Part shown: one piece after another, positions 1 to 8,690 of the stretch
Layout: each line of letters opens with the position of its first letter
How positions within the stretch are numbered: the stretch's first letter is position 1
From: Bradyrhizobium genosp. L
GTDB lineage: Bacteria; Pseudomonadota; Alphaproteobacteria; Rhizobiales; Xanthobacteraceae
Length of the DNA stretch: 64,000 bases
Assembly (NCBI RefSeq): GCF_015624485.1
Contig: NZ_CP061378.1
Location: forward strand, 2,046,001-2,110,000
Reading direction: 5' to 3'
The notes under the pieces: generated by a model
What the model was told of the DNA's origin: nothing
Database searches by the model: none
Seen by the model: the letters and a program-made list of their open reading frames with translations, nothing else
Translations under genes and position numbers: made by a program

Positions 1-428
1 TGGTCGAGACCGTGCGGCCCGACGGCACCACGCGATCGATCCCGATCGCCGAGTTGCATCGACTGCCCGGCGACAGCCCCGAGCTCGAGACCACGCTCGC
101 GTCCGGCGAACTGATCACCGCGGTGACGTTACCGAAGCCGGTCGGTGGCACCCAGGCCTATCGAAAAGTCCGTGATCGCGCCTCCTATGCGTTTGCTCTC
201 GTGTCGGTCGCCGCGATCGTGCAGCGCGACGGCACCGGCCGCGTCGCGCTCGGCGGCGTGGCGCACAAACCCTGGCGGGTCGAGACGGCGGAGGCGGAAC
301 TGCCTGATGGCGCCAAGGCCGTCGCTGCGCGCCTGTTCGCCGATGCGCGGCCGACAAAAGACAACGCATTCAAGCTGCCGCTCGCCGAGCGAACGCTCGC
401 AGCGGTGCTGCGCGAGGCAAGGGTCTAG
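1..428 (+). CDS. Xanthine dehydrogenase family, FAD-binding subunit M (3' part only)
   Basis: This is the C-terminal part of the FAD-binding medium subunit of a molybdenum hydroxylase; the reading frame is open to the left edge, so the start lies outside the window. The visible roughly 140 residues match the C-terminal domain of the CO dehydrogenase/xanthine dehydrogenase flavoprotein family, with the typical run [19 protein letters not shown] and a closing region rich in Ala and Leu. In the family this subunit passes electrons from the 2Fe-2S subunit to FAD. The stop is three bases before the Mo-binding subunit, so the two are cotranscribed. The small 2Fe-2S subunit is probably upstream, outside the window. 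The substrate cannot be told from sequence. Confidence 0.88.
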   Translation, partial: VETVRPDGTTRSIPIAELHRLPGDSPELETTLASGELITAVTLPKPVGGTQAYRKVRDRASYAFALVSVAAIVQRDGTGRVALGGVAHKPWRVETAEAELPDGAKAVAARLFADARPTKDNAFKLPLAERTLAAVLREARV

Positions 429-431
429 ATC

Positions 432-2639
432 ATGCGATTTGAACATCCCGCGACCTTCAATCCGATCGACCAGCTCAAGGTGGTCGGCCGTCCGACCAGC
501 CGGATCGAAGGTCCGTTGAAGACGACGGGCACTGCGCCCTACGCCTATGAGCGGCACGATGTGGTGGCGAACCAGGCCTATGGCTATGTGGTTGGGGCCG
601 CGGTCGGCAAGGGACGGATCGACGCCATCGAGCTCGCTGCCGCGAAGGCGGCGCCCGGCGTGCTTGCCATCGTCACCGCGGAGAATGCGGGAAAGCTCGG
701 CAAGGGCGCGCTCAATATCGCGCCGCTGCTCGGCGGCCCGGAGATCGCTCATTATCATCAGGCCGTCGCCGTTGTGGTTGCCGAGACGTTCGAGCAGGCG
801 CGCGCTGCCGCGCAGCTGGTTCGGATCGACTACGCCCAACAGGACGGCCGCTTCGATCTTGCTGCGTCGAAGGACGAGGCCACGAAACCCGATCCCAAGA
901 TCGGTGGCCCGGCCGATACGTCTGCTGGCGACTTCGCCGCGGCCTTTGCCAAGGCGGCGGTGCAGTTCGACGCCACCTACACCACGCCCGATCAGGCGCA
1001 TGCGATGATGGAGCCGCACGCTTCGATCGCGGCCTGGGACGGCGACCGAGTCACGATCTGGACCTCGAACCAGATGATCGCCTGGGGTGCGGAGAACATG
1101 GCGGTGACGCTTGGCATCCCGAAGGAGCATGTTCGGCTGGTGTCGCCCTATGTCGGCGGCGGCTTTGGCGGAAAGCTGTTCCTGCGCGCCGATGCATTGC
1201 TGGCCGCGCTCGGCGCTCGCGCCGCCGGCCGCCCGGTGAAAGTCGCGCTGCAGCGTCCATTGATCTTCAACAATACCACGCACCGGCCGGCCACGATCCA
1301 GCGCATCCGGATCGGCGCCGAGCGCGACGGCAAAATCACCGCGATCGGCCATGAGAGTTGGTCCGGCAACCTCAAGGGTGGCGAACCGGAGACCGCAGTC
1401 GGGCAGACGCGACTGCTCTATGCCGGAGCCAACCGGATGACCGCGATGCGGCTGTCGGAACTCGATTTGCCGGAAGGCAATGCGATGCGCGCGCCGGGCG
1501 AAGCTTCCGGCATGATGGCGCTGGAGATCGCGATCGACGAACTAGCCGAGAAGCTCGACATCGATCCGATCGCGCTGCGCATCAAGAACGACACTCGGGT
1601 CGATCCAGAGCATCCGGAGCGGAAATTCTCGCAGCGCCAGTTCGTGCAGTGCCTCGACGAGGGCGCCGCGCGGTTCGGCTGGAGCAAGCGCAATGCCGAG
1701 CCTGGCAAGGTCCGCGACGGGCGCTGGCTGGTCGGCATGGGCGTCGCCGCCGCCTTCCGCAACAATCTTCTGACCAAATCGGCCGCGCGTGTGCGGCTCG
1801 ATACCCGCGGTATGGTGACGGTTGAGACTGACATGACCGATATCGGCACCGGCTCCTACACCATCATCGCGCAGACCGCGGCCGAGATGATGGGTGTGCC
1901 GCTGGACAAGGTCGCGGTCCGGCTCGGCGACTCCGACTTTCCGGTCTCCTGTGGCTCGGGCGGGCAGTGGGGCGGCAACAACTCCACCGCCGGAGTCTAT
2001 GCCGCCTGCGTCAAGCTGCGCGAGGCGATCGCGCAGAAGCTCGGCTTCAATTCCGACGAGGCGGAGTTTACCGACGGCATGGTCCACGCTGGCAATCGCA
2101 GCGTGCCGCTGGCGCAAGCGGCCGGCGACGGCGGCTTGACGGCCGAGGACGCCATCGAATATGGCGACCTTGCCAAGACCTACCAGCAGTCGACCTTCGG
2201 TGCGCATTTCGTCGAAGTCGGCGTCGATGCCGACACCGCGGAGATCCGGGTGCGGCGGATGCTCGCGGTCTGCGCGGCGGGCCGCATCCTCAATCCGACC
2301 GCGGCACGCAGCCAGGTGATCGGCGCCATGACGATGGGCGTCGGCGCGGCGCTGATGGAGGACCTGGTGGTCGACAAGCGCCACGGCCTTTTCGTCAACC
2401 ACGACCTCGCCGGCTACGAGGTGCCCGTGCATGCCGACATCCCGCACCAGGACATGATCTTCCTCGAAGAGACCGATCCGATGTCGTCGCCGATGAAGGC
2501 CAAGGGCGTCGCCGAGCTCGGCATCTGCGGCGTCGCCGCCGCGGTCGCCAACGCAGTCCATAACGCGACCGGCATCCGCGTGCGCGACTATCCGATCACG
2601 CTGGACAAGCTGCTCGATCGGATGCCAGACGTCAGCTGA
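432..2639 (+). CDS. Xanthine dehydrogenase family, molybdopterin-binding subunit
   Basis: A 735-residue large subunit of a molybdenum hydroxylase (xanthine/aldehyde/CO dehydrogenase family), of normal length. It starts with an a/b hammerhead domain (RIEGPLKTTGTAPYAYE near residue 25), followed by Mo-cofactor binding segments including PYVGGGFGGK near residue 238 and a glycine-rich CGSGGQWGGNN stretch near residue 510. The KGVAELG segment near residue 692 is where the family keeps its catalytic glutamate. It oxidises a small molecule at the molybdopterin cytosine dinucleotide centre and passes electrons to the iron-sulfur and FAD subunits. It follows the FAD subunit by three bases. The substrate class is not resolved by what can be seen. 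Confidence 0.92.
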   Translation: MRFEHPATFNPIDQLKVVGRPTSRIEGPLKTTGTAPYAYERHDVVANQAYGYVVGAAVGKGRIDAIELAAAKAAPGVLAIVTAENAGKLGKGALNIAPLLGGPEIAHYHQAVAVVVAETFEQARAAAQLVRIDYAQQDGRFDLAASKDEATKPDPKIGGPADTSAGDFAAAFAKAAVQFDATYTTPDQAHAMMEPHASIAAWDGDRVTIWTSNQMIAWGAENMAVTLGIPKEHVRLVSPYVGGGFGGKLFLRADALLAALGARAAGRPVKVALQRPLIFNNTTHRPATIQRIRIGAERDGKITAIGHESWSGNLKGGEPETAVGQTRLLYAGANRMTAMRLSELDLPEGNAMRAPGEASGMMALEIAIDELAEKLDIDPIALRIKNDTRVDPEHPERKFSQRQFVQCLDEGAARFGWSKRNAEPGKVRDGRWLVGMGVAAAFRNNLLTKSAARVRLDTRGMVTVETDMTDIGTGSYTIIAQTAAEMMGVPLDKVAVRLGDSDFPVSCGSGGQWGGNNSTAGVYAACVKLREAIAQKLGFNSDEAEFTDGMVHAGNRSVPLAQAAGDGGLTAEDAIEYGDLAKTYQQSTFGAHFVEVGVDADTAEIRVRRMLAVCAAGRILNPTAARSQVIGAMTMGVGAALMEDLVVDKRHGLFVNHDLAGYEVPVHADIPHQDMIFLEETDPMSSPMKAKGVAELGICGVAAAVANAVHNATGIRVRDYPITLDKLLDRMPDVS

Positions 2640-2740
2640 ACGGGCTATGTGCCCAATATCGGGCTTAGGCTCCGTGCAAATCCGTGATACCGCGTGATCG
2701 CTGACGCCTTGATTTGGGCGCGGCGGAGAGGGAAACTGCG

Positions 2741-2917
2741 GTGGAACGCTGGGATACCAGGCGGCCACTGCAGGGGGGCCCGCGATTGGCGGACCGATTC
2801 TACGAGACCTTCCAGGACGTGGACCTGCGCAACCTCGTGCGGATCATTTCCGCCTGCACGCTCGGGCTCTGGGCCTTCGCCGCGGGCCTTCTGATCGGCA
2901 CCTTCCTGTTCTCCTGA
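2741..2917 (+). CDS. Small single-pass membrane protein
   Basis: A small protein of about 58 residues with one hydrophobic segment (VRIISACTLGLWAFAAGLLI) close to the C-terminus. The GTG start is chosen because GGAGAGGG lies about 8 bases upstream; an in-frame TTG at 2714 would add nine residues. It lies about 100 bases after the Mo-hydroxylase gene and just before the convergent LysR gene. I do not recognise the family. The reading frame and ribosome binding site support a real gene, but the function is unknown. Confidence 0.5.
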   Translation: MERWDTRRPLQGGPRLADRFYETFQDVDLRNLVRIISACTLGLWAFAAGLLIGTFLFS

Positions 2918-2926
2918 CCGGGCGCG

Positions 2927-3817
2927 TCAGCCAGCCGCGGCGCCCAGCCTGCCGACGCGCGAGAGCAAGAGCTTCAGGATCGGCGACTTGTTGGCCTTGT
3001 GGTAGGCGATCACGAGGTCGAGCGTCGGGGCCTCGCCCTTGACCGGCCGGGTGATGATCGTCTCGGGCAGATAGCGGCTGGTGTAGGCCGGCAGCATCAT
3101 CACCGCGCGCCGCGAGCTGATCATCGAGATGGCGTGGACGACATTGTGCACCTCATGCTCCGGCTTGAGATCGACCCCGGCGCGACCGAGATAGGCGAGC
3201 ACGGCGCGGCGCACCGCGGGCGCCGACTTCGACGGCAGATAGAACGTCTCGTTCGCGATGTCCTGCGGCGCGATCGCAGCGTGTGACGCCAGGCGATGGT
3301 CGCTCGGAAACACGAAGACCAGCGGATCGCTGCGCACCCGTGTGCAGGCCAGCTCGTCCATCTGCTCTTCCGGCCGCATGAAGGCCGCATCGAGCTTGCG
3401 CCGCATCAGGGCCTTGGCGAGCACCGGCGAATAGTCGCTCGACAGGCGGATATCGATGCCGGGAAACTCGGCGCGCAGCACGCGCTCGACCTCGGGCAAT
3501 AGATCGATCTCGGCGCCCGACAAAAAACCGAGCGCAAAACTCGGCTTCGGCGGCTGCGCCGCGCGGAGCGCCGCTTCCTTGGCGGCCTCGGCTTGCAACA
3601 GCGCCATGCGGGCGTGGTCGAGAAAGGCCTTGCCCGCCGCGGTCAGCTCGATGCCCTGCGCGCCGCGGCTCATCAAGGGCACGCCGACCTCCTGCTCGAG
3701 ATCGCGGATTTGCCGGCTCAGTGAAGGCTGCGAGGTATGCAGCTTCTGCTCGGCGGCGACCGTTAGGCTGCCGGCATCGGCCACCGCGACGAAGTAGCGG
3801 AGATGCCGAAGCTCCAT
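2927..3817 (-). CDS. LysR-family transcriptional regulator
   Basis: A 296-residue LysR-type regulator. The N-terminal helix-turn-helix is clear (MELRHLRYFVAVADAGSLTV, then LHTSQPSLSRQIRDLE at residues 33 to 48), followed by a periplasmic-binding-like effector domain (FALGFLSGAEIDLLPEV onward). The ATG at 3817 is chosen because GGGAGG lies just upstream and the protein then starts exactly as family members do; a longer frame to 4075 runs over the next gene's promoter. LysR proteins usually control a divergent neighbour or themselves; here the divergent neighbour is the exported protein starting near 3992. The effector is unknown. Confidence 0.93.
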   Translation of the reverse strand: MELRHLRYFVAVADAGSLTVAAEQKLHTSQPSLSRQIRDLEQEVGVPLMSRGAQGIELTAAGKAFLDHARMALLQAEAAKEAALRAAQPPKPSFALGFLSGAEIDLLPEVERVLRAEFPGIDIRLSSDYSPVLAKALMRRKLDAAFMRPEEQMDELACTRVRSDPLVFVFPSDHRLASHAAIAPQDIANETFYLPSKSAPAVRRAVLAYLGRAGVDLKPEHEVHNVVHAISMISSRRAVMMLPAYTSRYLPETIITRPVKGEAPTLDLVIAYHKANKSPILKLLLSRVGRLGAAAG

Positions 3818-3991
3818 CACGGCCTCCCATATCTCACGAGCATGGGGCCAGCCTACAAAGTCTTTTTCAAGCTCGCCAGCGTTCTCTATAGCGAGGCGCA
3901 TTCGATAACGACTCCGCCTGGCGGGCAGAGCGCATCGACGCCGTGGTCTGTCCGGCTCGGCACAGCGATGGCCATTTCTGGGATCATGCAA

Positions 3992-4657
3992 ATGTCGAAG
4001 GGGATCGGAGCCGCGCTGTTGGTCCTGCTGATGACAGGGCTCGGCAGCGCTGCGGCGCAGTCTCCCGGCGATCAATCAAGGGCAAGCGCCATGGCACAGG
4101 ACGTCGCGACCATCAAGCAGGCCTTGCTCGGAGACTGGGAGAGCATCGCGCCCGAGATCCGGCCGAGCAAAAATCCGGACGGCTCGATCAAACCGTTCTA
4201 TCTCAAGCGCGCCTTCAAATATCTGCCATCCGACCGCTTCGAGCTCGAAATCGTCAACTCGGCCGATCCGTACGGCAAGGTGCCGCTCGCGAAGATCAGG
4301 ATCGTCGGCCACGTGACCTGGGAAGGCGCGCATCCGATCGCGCCCGGCGCGCAAAAGGTCAATTTCACCGCGGATGAGGCCTACGAGGTCACGCCGCTGG
4401 TGCAAGGCTTCGCCGATATCCTCAACAAGGTCGCCTCCGCGGGTTACGCGCCCTGGGCGGTCAACGCGTCGCAGAGCGTCTTCGGCAAGTCGTTCGCGCC
4501 CTTTGCGCTGAAGGAGGGGACCAACTTCATGGAATACGACCTGGTCTATCTCCGCGGCGATCTGTTGTTCTGGGGCGCCCGCAACGTCGACGGCCGCGGC
4601 TTCGATACCGAGCAGAACCGCCCGACCAATCTGCAGATCCCGTTGGCCCGGAAATAG
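3992..4657 (+). CDS. Exported protein of unknown function
   Basis: A protein of about 221 residues with a clear Sec signal peptide: MSKGIGAALLVLLMTGLG followed by SAAAQ, a good cleavage site. The start at 3992 is chosen for the GGGA eight bases upstream; in-frame ATGs at 3986 and 3968 are alternatives. The mature part contains GDWESIAPEIRPSKNPDGS and later FMEYDLVYLRGDLLFWGARN, suggesting a compact beta-rich domain that measures or binds something, but I cannot name a family. It is divergent from the LysR gene, 174 bases away, so LysR control is plausible. It is likely periplasmic. Confidence 0.7.
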   Translation: MSKGIGAALLVLLMTGLGSAAAQSPGDQSRASAMAQDVATIKQALLGDWESIAPEIRPSKNPDGSIKPFYLKRAFKYLPSDRFELEIVNSADPYGKVPLAKIRIVGHVTWEGAHPIAPGAQKVNFTADEAYEVTPLVQGFADILNKVASAGYAPWAVNASQSVFGKSFAPFALKEGTNFMEYDLVYLRGDLLFWGARNVDGRGFDTEQNRPTNLQIPLARK

Positions 4658-4662
4658 CGCAA

Positions 4663-4748
4663 CGTCATTGCGAGCGAAGCGAAGCAATCCATTCCTCCGC
4701 ACACGCGGAGCGATGGATTGCTTCGTTGCTTCGCTTCTCGCAATGACG
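4663..4748. repeat. REP-like palindromic repeat between convergent genes
   Basis: An imperfect inverted repeat of about 86 bases: CGTCATTGCGAG and GAAGCAATCCAT on the left are mirrored by ATGGATTGCTTCG and CTCGCAATGACG on the right. Elements of this design are widespread between genes in Bradyrhizobium and Rhodopseudomonas. It sits between the convergent exported protein and the BamA-like gene and could act as a bidirectional terminator when transcribed. Confidence 0.85.
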
Positions 4749-4770
4749 GAAGACATGCATTCTCATTCTC

Positions 4771-7275
4771 TCAGAACGACGTCCCGCCCCCGAACCTGAA
4801 CTCCTGCACGATGTCGTATTTACCCTTGGTCAGCGGCACCGCGTAGTCGAATCGCAGCGGTCCGAACGGCGAGGCCCAGATCAGGCCGACGCCGACCGAC
4901 GAGCGGATCACGCTGCTGTCGTCATATTGCAGGCCGCAATTCGGGCAGGCCGCCGTATTGACCTCGCCGGTCGCAGCCCACGAGGTCGGGCCCTTGTAGT
5001 CCCACAGCGAGCCGGCATCGGCGTAGACCGAGCCCTTCAGGCCGACTTCAGGCGGCAGGAACCAGAACGGCATCTGCAGCTCGAACGACGCGCCCCAATA
5101 TTTGGTGCCGCCGAGCGCATCGCCGGCCGCGCCGAAGTCGATATAGGTGATGTCGCGCGGACCGATGCCGTTGGTGGCGAAGCCGCGCACCAGGTTGGGA
5201 CCCATCTGGAAGTTGTCCAGCATGCGCAGATCGTGGTCGCCGACCTGGTTCAGGATGCCGCCCTGCAAATGCACCAGCCCGACCAGATCGGACACCAGCG
5301 GCGTGTAGTATTTCGCATCGACCGTGCTCTTGAGATAGCTGACATTGCCGCCGACGCCGGCAAAATCCTGCTTGAAATCGATCAGGAGGCCGTCGGTCGG
5401 ATTCTTGGTGTTGTCGAGCGTGTTGTAGGTCAGCGTGTAGCCGACCGCCGAGGTCCACGCCGTGCCGTCGGCGAGCTCCTCGCGCACCGGAAGCGTCGTT
5501 TCGCCGTCGGCATAGCAGCCATAGCCGTAGTAGCCGGAGCTGGTGGAGTTGGTGGGATCGACGCCGCCGAGCACGTTCTTGATGTAGTTCGGCGTCGGAT
5601 TGAACGCCAGCGAGGCGTTGTTCGCATTGTTGTTGCAGTTGTTGTAGGCGCTCGCCAACGTGATGTTCTGCTCATAGAGCGAATAGCGCAGCTGCAGCGT
5701 CAGGTCCTCGCGCAGCGCAATGCCGATGCGCGGCGAGAATCCCAGCGTGGTCACGCCGTAGCTCGCATAATCGCTTTGCAATTGCTGCCGGTAATACACG
5801 TCCAGCCCGAGCGCGAGCCGCTGCCCGAACAGGTAGGGCTCGACAAAGGACAGCGAGGCGCCGCGGGTGTATTGGCCATAGGTGACGGAGGCCTTCGCGT
5901 AGAGGCCGCGGCCGAGCAAATTGCGTTCGGAAATCGAGACCTCGGCCAGCGCGCCGTCGGTCGTGGAATAGCCGCCCGAGATCGAGAAGTCGCCGGTCGA
6001 TTTCTCCTCGAGATCGACGTTGAGGATGACGCGGTCGCTGGACGAGCCCCGCTCGGTCGTCAGCTTGACCGATTTGAAGAAGTCGAGGTTCTTCAGCCGC
6101 CGCTCGGCCCGGTCGACCAGCGCGCGGTTGTAGGCATCGCCCTCGGAGATGTCGAACTCGCGCAGGATCACGTAATCCCGCGTCCTGGTGTTACCGCGCA
6201 GATTGATGCGCTCGATATAGGTGTGCGGGCCGTCGTCGATATTGAAGACGATGGAGACGGTATGCGCCTCGAAATTGCGGTCGCCGTTCGGACGCACCAC
6301 GGCAAAGGCGAAGCCGCGGCGCGACGCCTCGATCTGCATGTCCTCGACCGACTTCTCGACTTGCTCGACATTGTACATCGCGCCGACGCCGATACGGGAA
6401 TAGGGGCGCAGCACGGCGGCGTCGAAGTTCGGCACGCTCGATCGGAAATCGACCGACGTGACGCGGTATTGCTGGCCTTCCTCGATCTTGAAGGTGACCA
6501 GGAAGCCTTTGTTCCCGGGATCATATTCGGTCAGCGCCGCCACTACGACGGCGTCGGCATAGCCATGCTTCAGATAGAAGCGCCGGATCAGGTCGCGATC
6601 GGCCTCGACGCGATCGGGATCGTAGACGTCGCCGTCGCCGAGGAAGCTCAGCAAATTGTGCTGATGGGTCTTGATGGCGTCGCGCAGCCGCGCGGCGGAG
6701 AACGCGCTGTTGCCGGTGAACTCGACGGTCCTGACCACGGTTTTGGCGCCCTCATCGATGTTGAAGACGAGGTCGACGCGGCTGTTCGGCTGCTCGATGA
6801 CTTCTGGCGTGACATGCACGTCGTAGCGGCCGGAGTGGCGGTAGATCTCGGCGATCCGCAGCGTGTCGGACTGCACCAGCGCGCGCGAGAAGGTGCCGCG
6901 CGGCTTGGACTGGATCTCGGCGGACAATTGCTCGTCCTTGATCTTCTTGTTGCCCTCGAAGGCGAGGCGGCCGATCACGGGGTTCTCGATCACGTTCACG
7001 ACGATCTGGTTGCCGTTGCGGCTGATCCTGACGTCCTGGAACAGCCCGGTCTCGATCAGCGCCTTCAGCCCGTCATCGACCGCCGCCTGGTCGAGCCGCC
7101 CGTCGCGGTCGGTCTTGAAGTAGGAGCGCACGGTCTCCGCCTCGATGCGGCGGTTGCCATTGACGACGATGCCCTGCGCGGTCTGGGCTGTGGCCCGCGC
7201 CGGCATCAGCGTCGCAACGCATGCAGCCAACAACACGATCCCGGCAATCGCCGCGGCGAACCTCGCGCCCCGCAT
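4771..7275 (-). CDS. bamA: BamA/Omp85-type outer membrane protein assembly factor
   Basis: An Omp85-family protein of about 834 residues. After a signal peptide (FAAAIAGIVLLAACVATLMPARATAQ) come about five POTRA repeats (from GIVVNGNRRIEAETVRSYFK to about residue 420) and then a 16-strand beta-barrel ending in FRFGGGTSF with the C-terminal aromatic. In the family it folds and inserts beta-barrel proteins into the outer membrane as core of the BAM complex. ATG at 7275 is preceded by GGGAAGGA; a GTG at 7302 would add nine residues. Unlike the usual alphaproteobacterial bamA it is not next to rseP or lpxD, so it may be a second paralogue. An Asn-rich loop (near residue 610) and a Gly/Tyr-rich loop lie in the barrel. 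Confidence 0.88.
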   Translation of the reverse strand: MRGARFAAAIAGIVLLAACVATLMPARATAQTAQGIVVNGNRRIEAETVRSYFKTDRDGRLDQAAVDDGLKALIETGLFQDVRISRNGNQIVVNVIENPVIGRLAFEGNKKIKDEQLSAEIQSKPRGTFSRALVQSDTLRIAEIYRHSGRYDVHVTPEVIEQPNSRVDLVFNIDEGAKTVVRTVEFTGNSAFSAARLRDAIKTHQHNLLSFLGDGDVYDPDRVEADRDLIRRFYLKHGYADAVVVAALTEYDPGNKGFLVTFKIEEGQQYRVTSVDFRSSVPNFDAAVLRPYSRIGVGAMYNVEQVEKSVEDMQIEASRRGFAFAVVRPNGDRNFEAHTVSIVFNIDDGPHTYIERINLRGNTRTRDYVILREFDISEGDAYNRALVDRAERRLKNLDFFKSVKLTTERGSSSDRVILNVDLEEKSTGDFSISGGYSTTDGALAEVSISERNLLGRGLYAKASVTYGQYTRGASLSFVEPYLFGQRLALGLDVYYRQQLQSDYASYGVTTLGFSPRIGIALREDLTLQLRYSLYEQNITLASAYNNCNNNANNASLAFNPTPNYIKNVLGGVDPTNSTSSGYYGYGCYADGETTLPVREELADGTAWTSAVGYTLTYNTLDNTKNPTDGLLIDFKQDFAGVGGNVSYLKSTVDAKYYTPLVSDLVGLVHLQGGILNQVGDHDLRMLDNFQMGPNLVRGFATNGIGPRDITYIDFGAAGDALGGTKYWGASFELQMPFWFLPPEVGLKGSVYADAGSLWDYKGPTSWAATGEVNTAACPNCGLQYDDSSVIRSSVGVGLIWASPFGPLRFDYAVPLTKGKYDIVQEFRFGGGTSF

Positions 7276-7919
7276 AAGCTCAAATCCTTCCCGACCAGTC
7301 ACCCTCAGCTCTGAAGACGGGAGCGCGGTGGCGGCGGTGTGGCTTGCAGATTGCGGGCTTGTTTCAAGTGGTTCGGAATTGTCATTGCCGCTGCGGTTGG
7401 TGCAGGGCGGACGGATCTATGGCCGTGCTCAATCAACCGGTTTGCCGGCTGCGGAACGCGCGGCGTGCCGTCGTGCAAATGATTGCTGACGCAAAGTTCG
7501 GCAATCAACGCGGCGTTTACTTCGCCCCAGGGCGACGCGAGAGGCGCGATAGCACAGCTCCGCTCCTCGCCGGCGGCCCAAACCCCCTTGAAAAGGGGAG
7601 GTCACTTTGCTCGCAGAGCAAAGCGGGTGGGGATCTGGTCTATCCATGCGTACCTACGCCTGCGGCTGACCCCCATCCCGACCTTCCCCCTTTCAGGGGA
7701 ACGAGAAACCGCCGGTCGGTCCCACCTGCGGCATTTTGCCCGGGCGCCCGCCCGACACGCCCCTCAGCAACGTCTGTTTACAGCCAGCAATATTCGGCTC
7801 GGCGAGTTGCCACGATCGGCATGCAAACGGCACCTGATCCGGCCTGCCGGATGCGAACCGAATTCGCCCGCCGCGCGCAAATGCCGTTCGGGCATCCCCG
7901 ACCCAAGGGCGCCCGGACG
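7276..7919. other. Long intergenic region between bamA and the response regulator
   Basis: No convincing gene is seen in these 644 bases. They must hold the divergent promoters of the BamA-like gene and the two-component operon. The middle holds a palindromic repeat element (7583 to 7699, listed separately). Frames that run through are not supported by codon use or ribosome binding sites. Confidence 0.6.
7583..7699. repeat. Inverted repeat element with internal hairpins
   Basis: About 117 bases framed by CCCCCTTGAAAAGGGG at the left and CCCCCTTTCAGGGG at the right. The left arm (AAGGGGAGGTC, then GGGTGGGGATC) is mirrored by the right arm (GACCCCCATCCCGACCTTCCCCC), with an extra hairpin CTTTGCTCGCAGAGCAAAG inserted in the left arm. 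This type of mobile-looking intergenic palindrome is common in Bradyrhizobium. It has no coding potential. Confidence 0.75.
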
Positions 7920-8690
7920 ATGAACCTCGACCATATCGATGCAGATCAATCCGTCGGATTAACGCATGGCCTCGACCGCGCCATGAGCCTGCAGACCATC
8001 CTCATCGTCGAGGACGATCAGGAGACCCGCAATCTGATCGCGCGCTATCTGCGCGAGAACGGATTTGCGGCCGGCATGGTGGCGAACGGCCGAGAGATGG
8101 ATCGTTATCTGGCGCAGAACCGCGTCGACCTGGTCGTGCTCGACATGATGCTGCCCGGCGAGGACGGCCTCAGCCTGTGCCGCCGCATCCGCAACGAGCG
8201 CTCGACGCCGATCATCTTCCTCACGGCGAAGGGTGACGAAGTCGATCGCATCCTCGGGCTCGAGATGGGCGCGGACGATTATCTGCCGAAGCCGTTCAAT
8301 CCGCGCGAGCTCCTGGCCCGCATCAACGCCGTGCTGCGACGCCAGCAGGCTGGACATTCCGAAGTCGGCAACACCTGGAAGCGGCTGAAGTTCGAGGGCT
8401 GGGCGATCGACTTCCGGATGCGCGAATTGCGCGACCCCGACGGCGCCCTGATTCCGCTGACCAGCGCCGAGTTCGACCTGCTGCAGGCCTTCTGCGAGCG
8501 GCACGGCCGCATCCTCAGCCGCGACAGCCTGCTCAATCTGACCGGGCGGCCAGGCGGTCCGTTCGGCCGCAGCGTCGACGTGCTGGTCAGCCGCCTGCGC
8601 GGCAAGCTCGACCGGACGGAAGGCGCCTCGATGATCCGGACGGTGCGGACCGGCGGCTATATCTTCACGCCGCATGTAGAAGAAGCGTGA
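7920..8690 (+). CDS. OmpR-family response regulator
   Basis: A two-component response regulator: receiver domain first (TILIVEDDQETRNLI; phosphate-accepting Asp in LVVLDMMLPGEDG, residue 75 from this start; conserved Lys in DYLPKPF), then an OmpR/PhoB winged-helix DNA-binding domain ending RTVRTGGYIFTPHVEEA. ATG at 7920 has AAGGGCG upstream and gives 256 residues; ATG at 7983 (MSLQTILIVEDD) gives 235, closer to the family norm but without a visible ribosome binding site. It overlaps the histidine kinase by four bases, so both are translated as one unit. Target genes are unknown. Confidence 0.93.
   Translation: MNLDHIDADQSVGLTHGLDRAMSLQTILIVEDDQETRNLIARYLRENGFAAGMVANGREMDRYLAQNRVDLVVLDMMLPGEDGLSLCRRIRNERSTPIIFLTAKGDEVDRILGLEMGADDYLPKPFNPRELLARINAVLRRQQAGHSEVGNTWKRLKFEGWAIDFRMRELRDPDGALIPLTSAEFDLLQAFCERHGRILSRDSLLNLTGRPGGPFGRSVDVLVSRLRGKLDRTEGASMIRTVRTGGYIFTPHVEEA

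Noticed and set aside
4927..7314. A 795-codon open frame opposite the BamA-like gene
   Set aside because: It is an antisense shadow in high-GC DNA: the protein is a low-complexity Arg/Val/Ala/Asp mix with no motif, while the opposite strand encodes a complete Omp85 protein.
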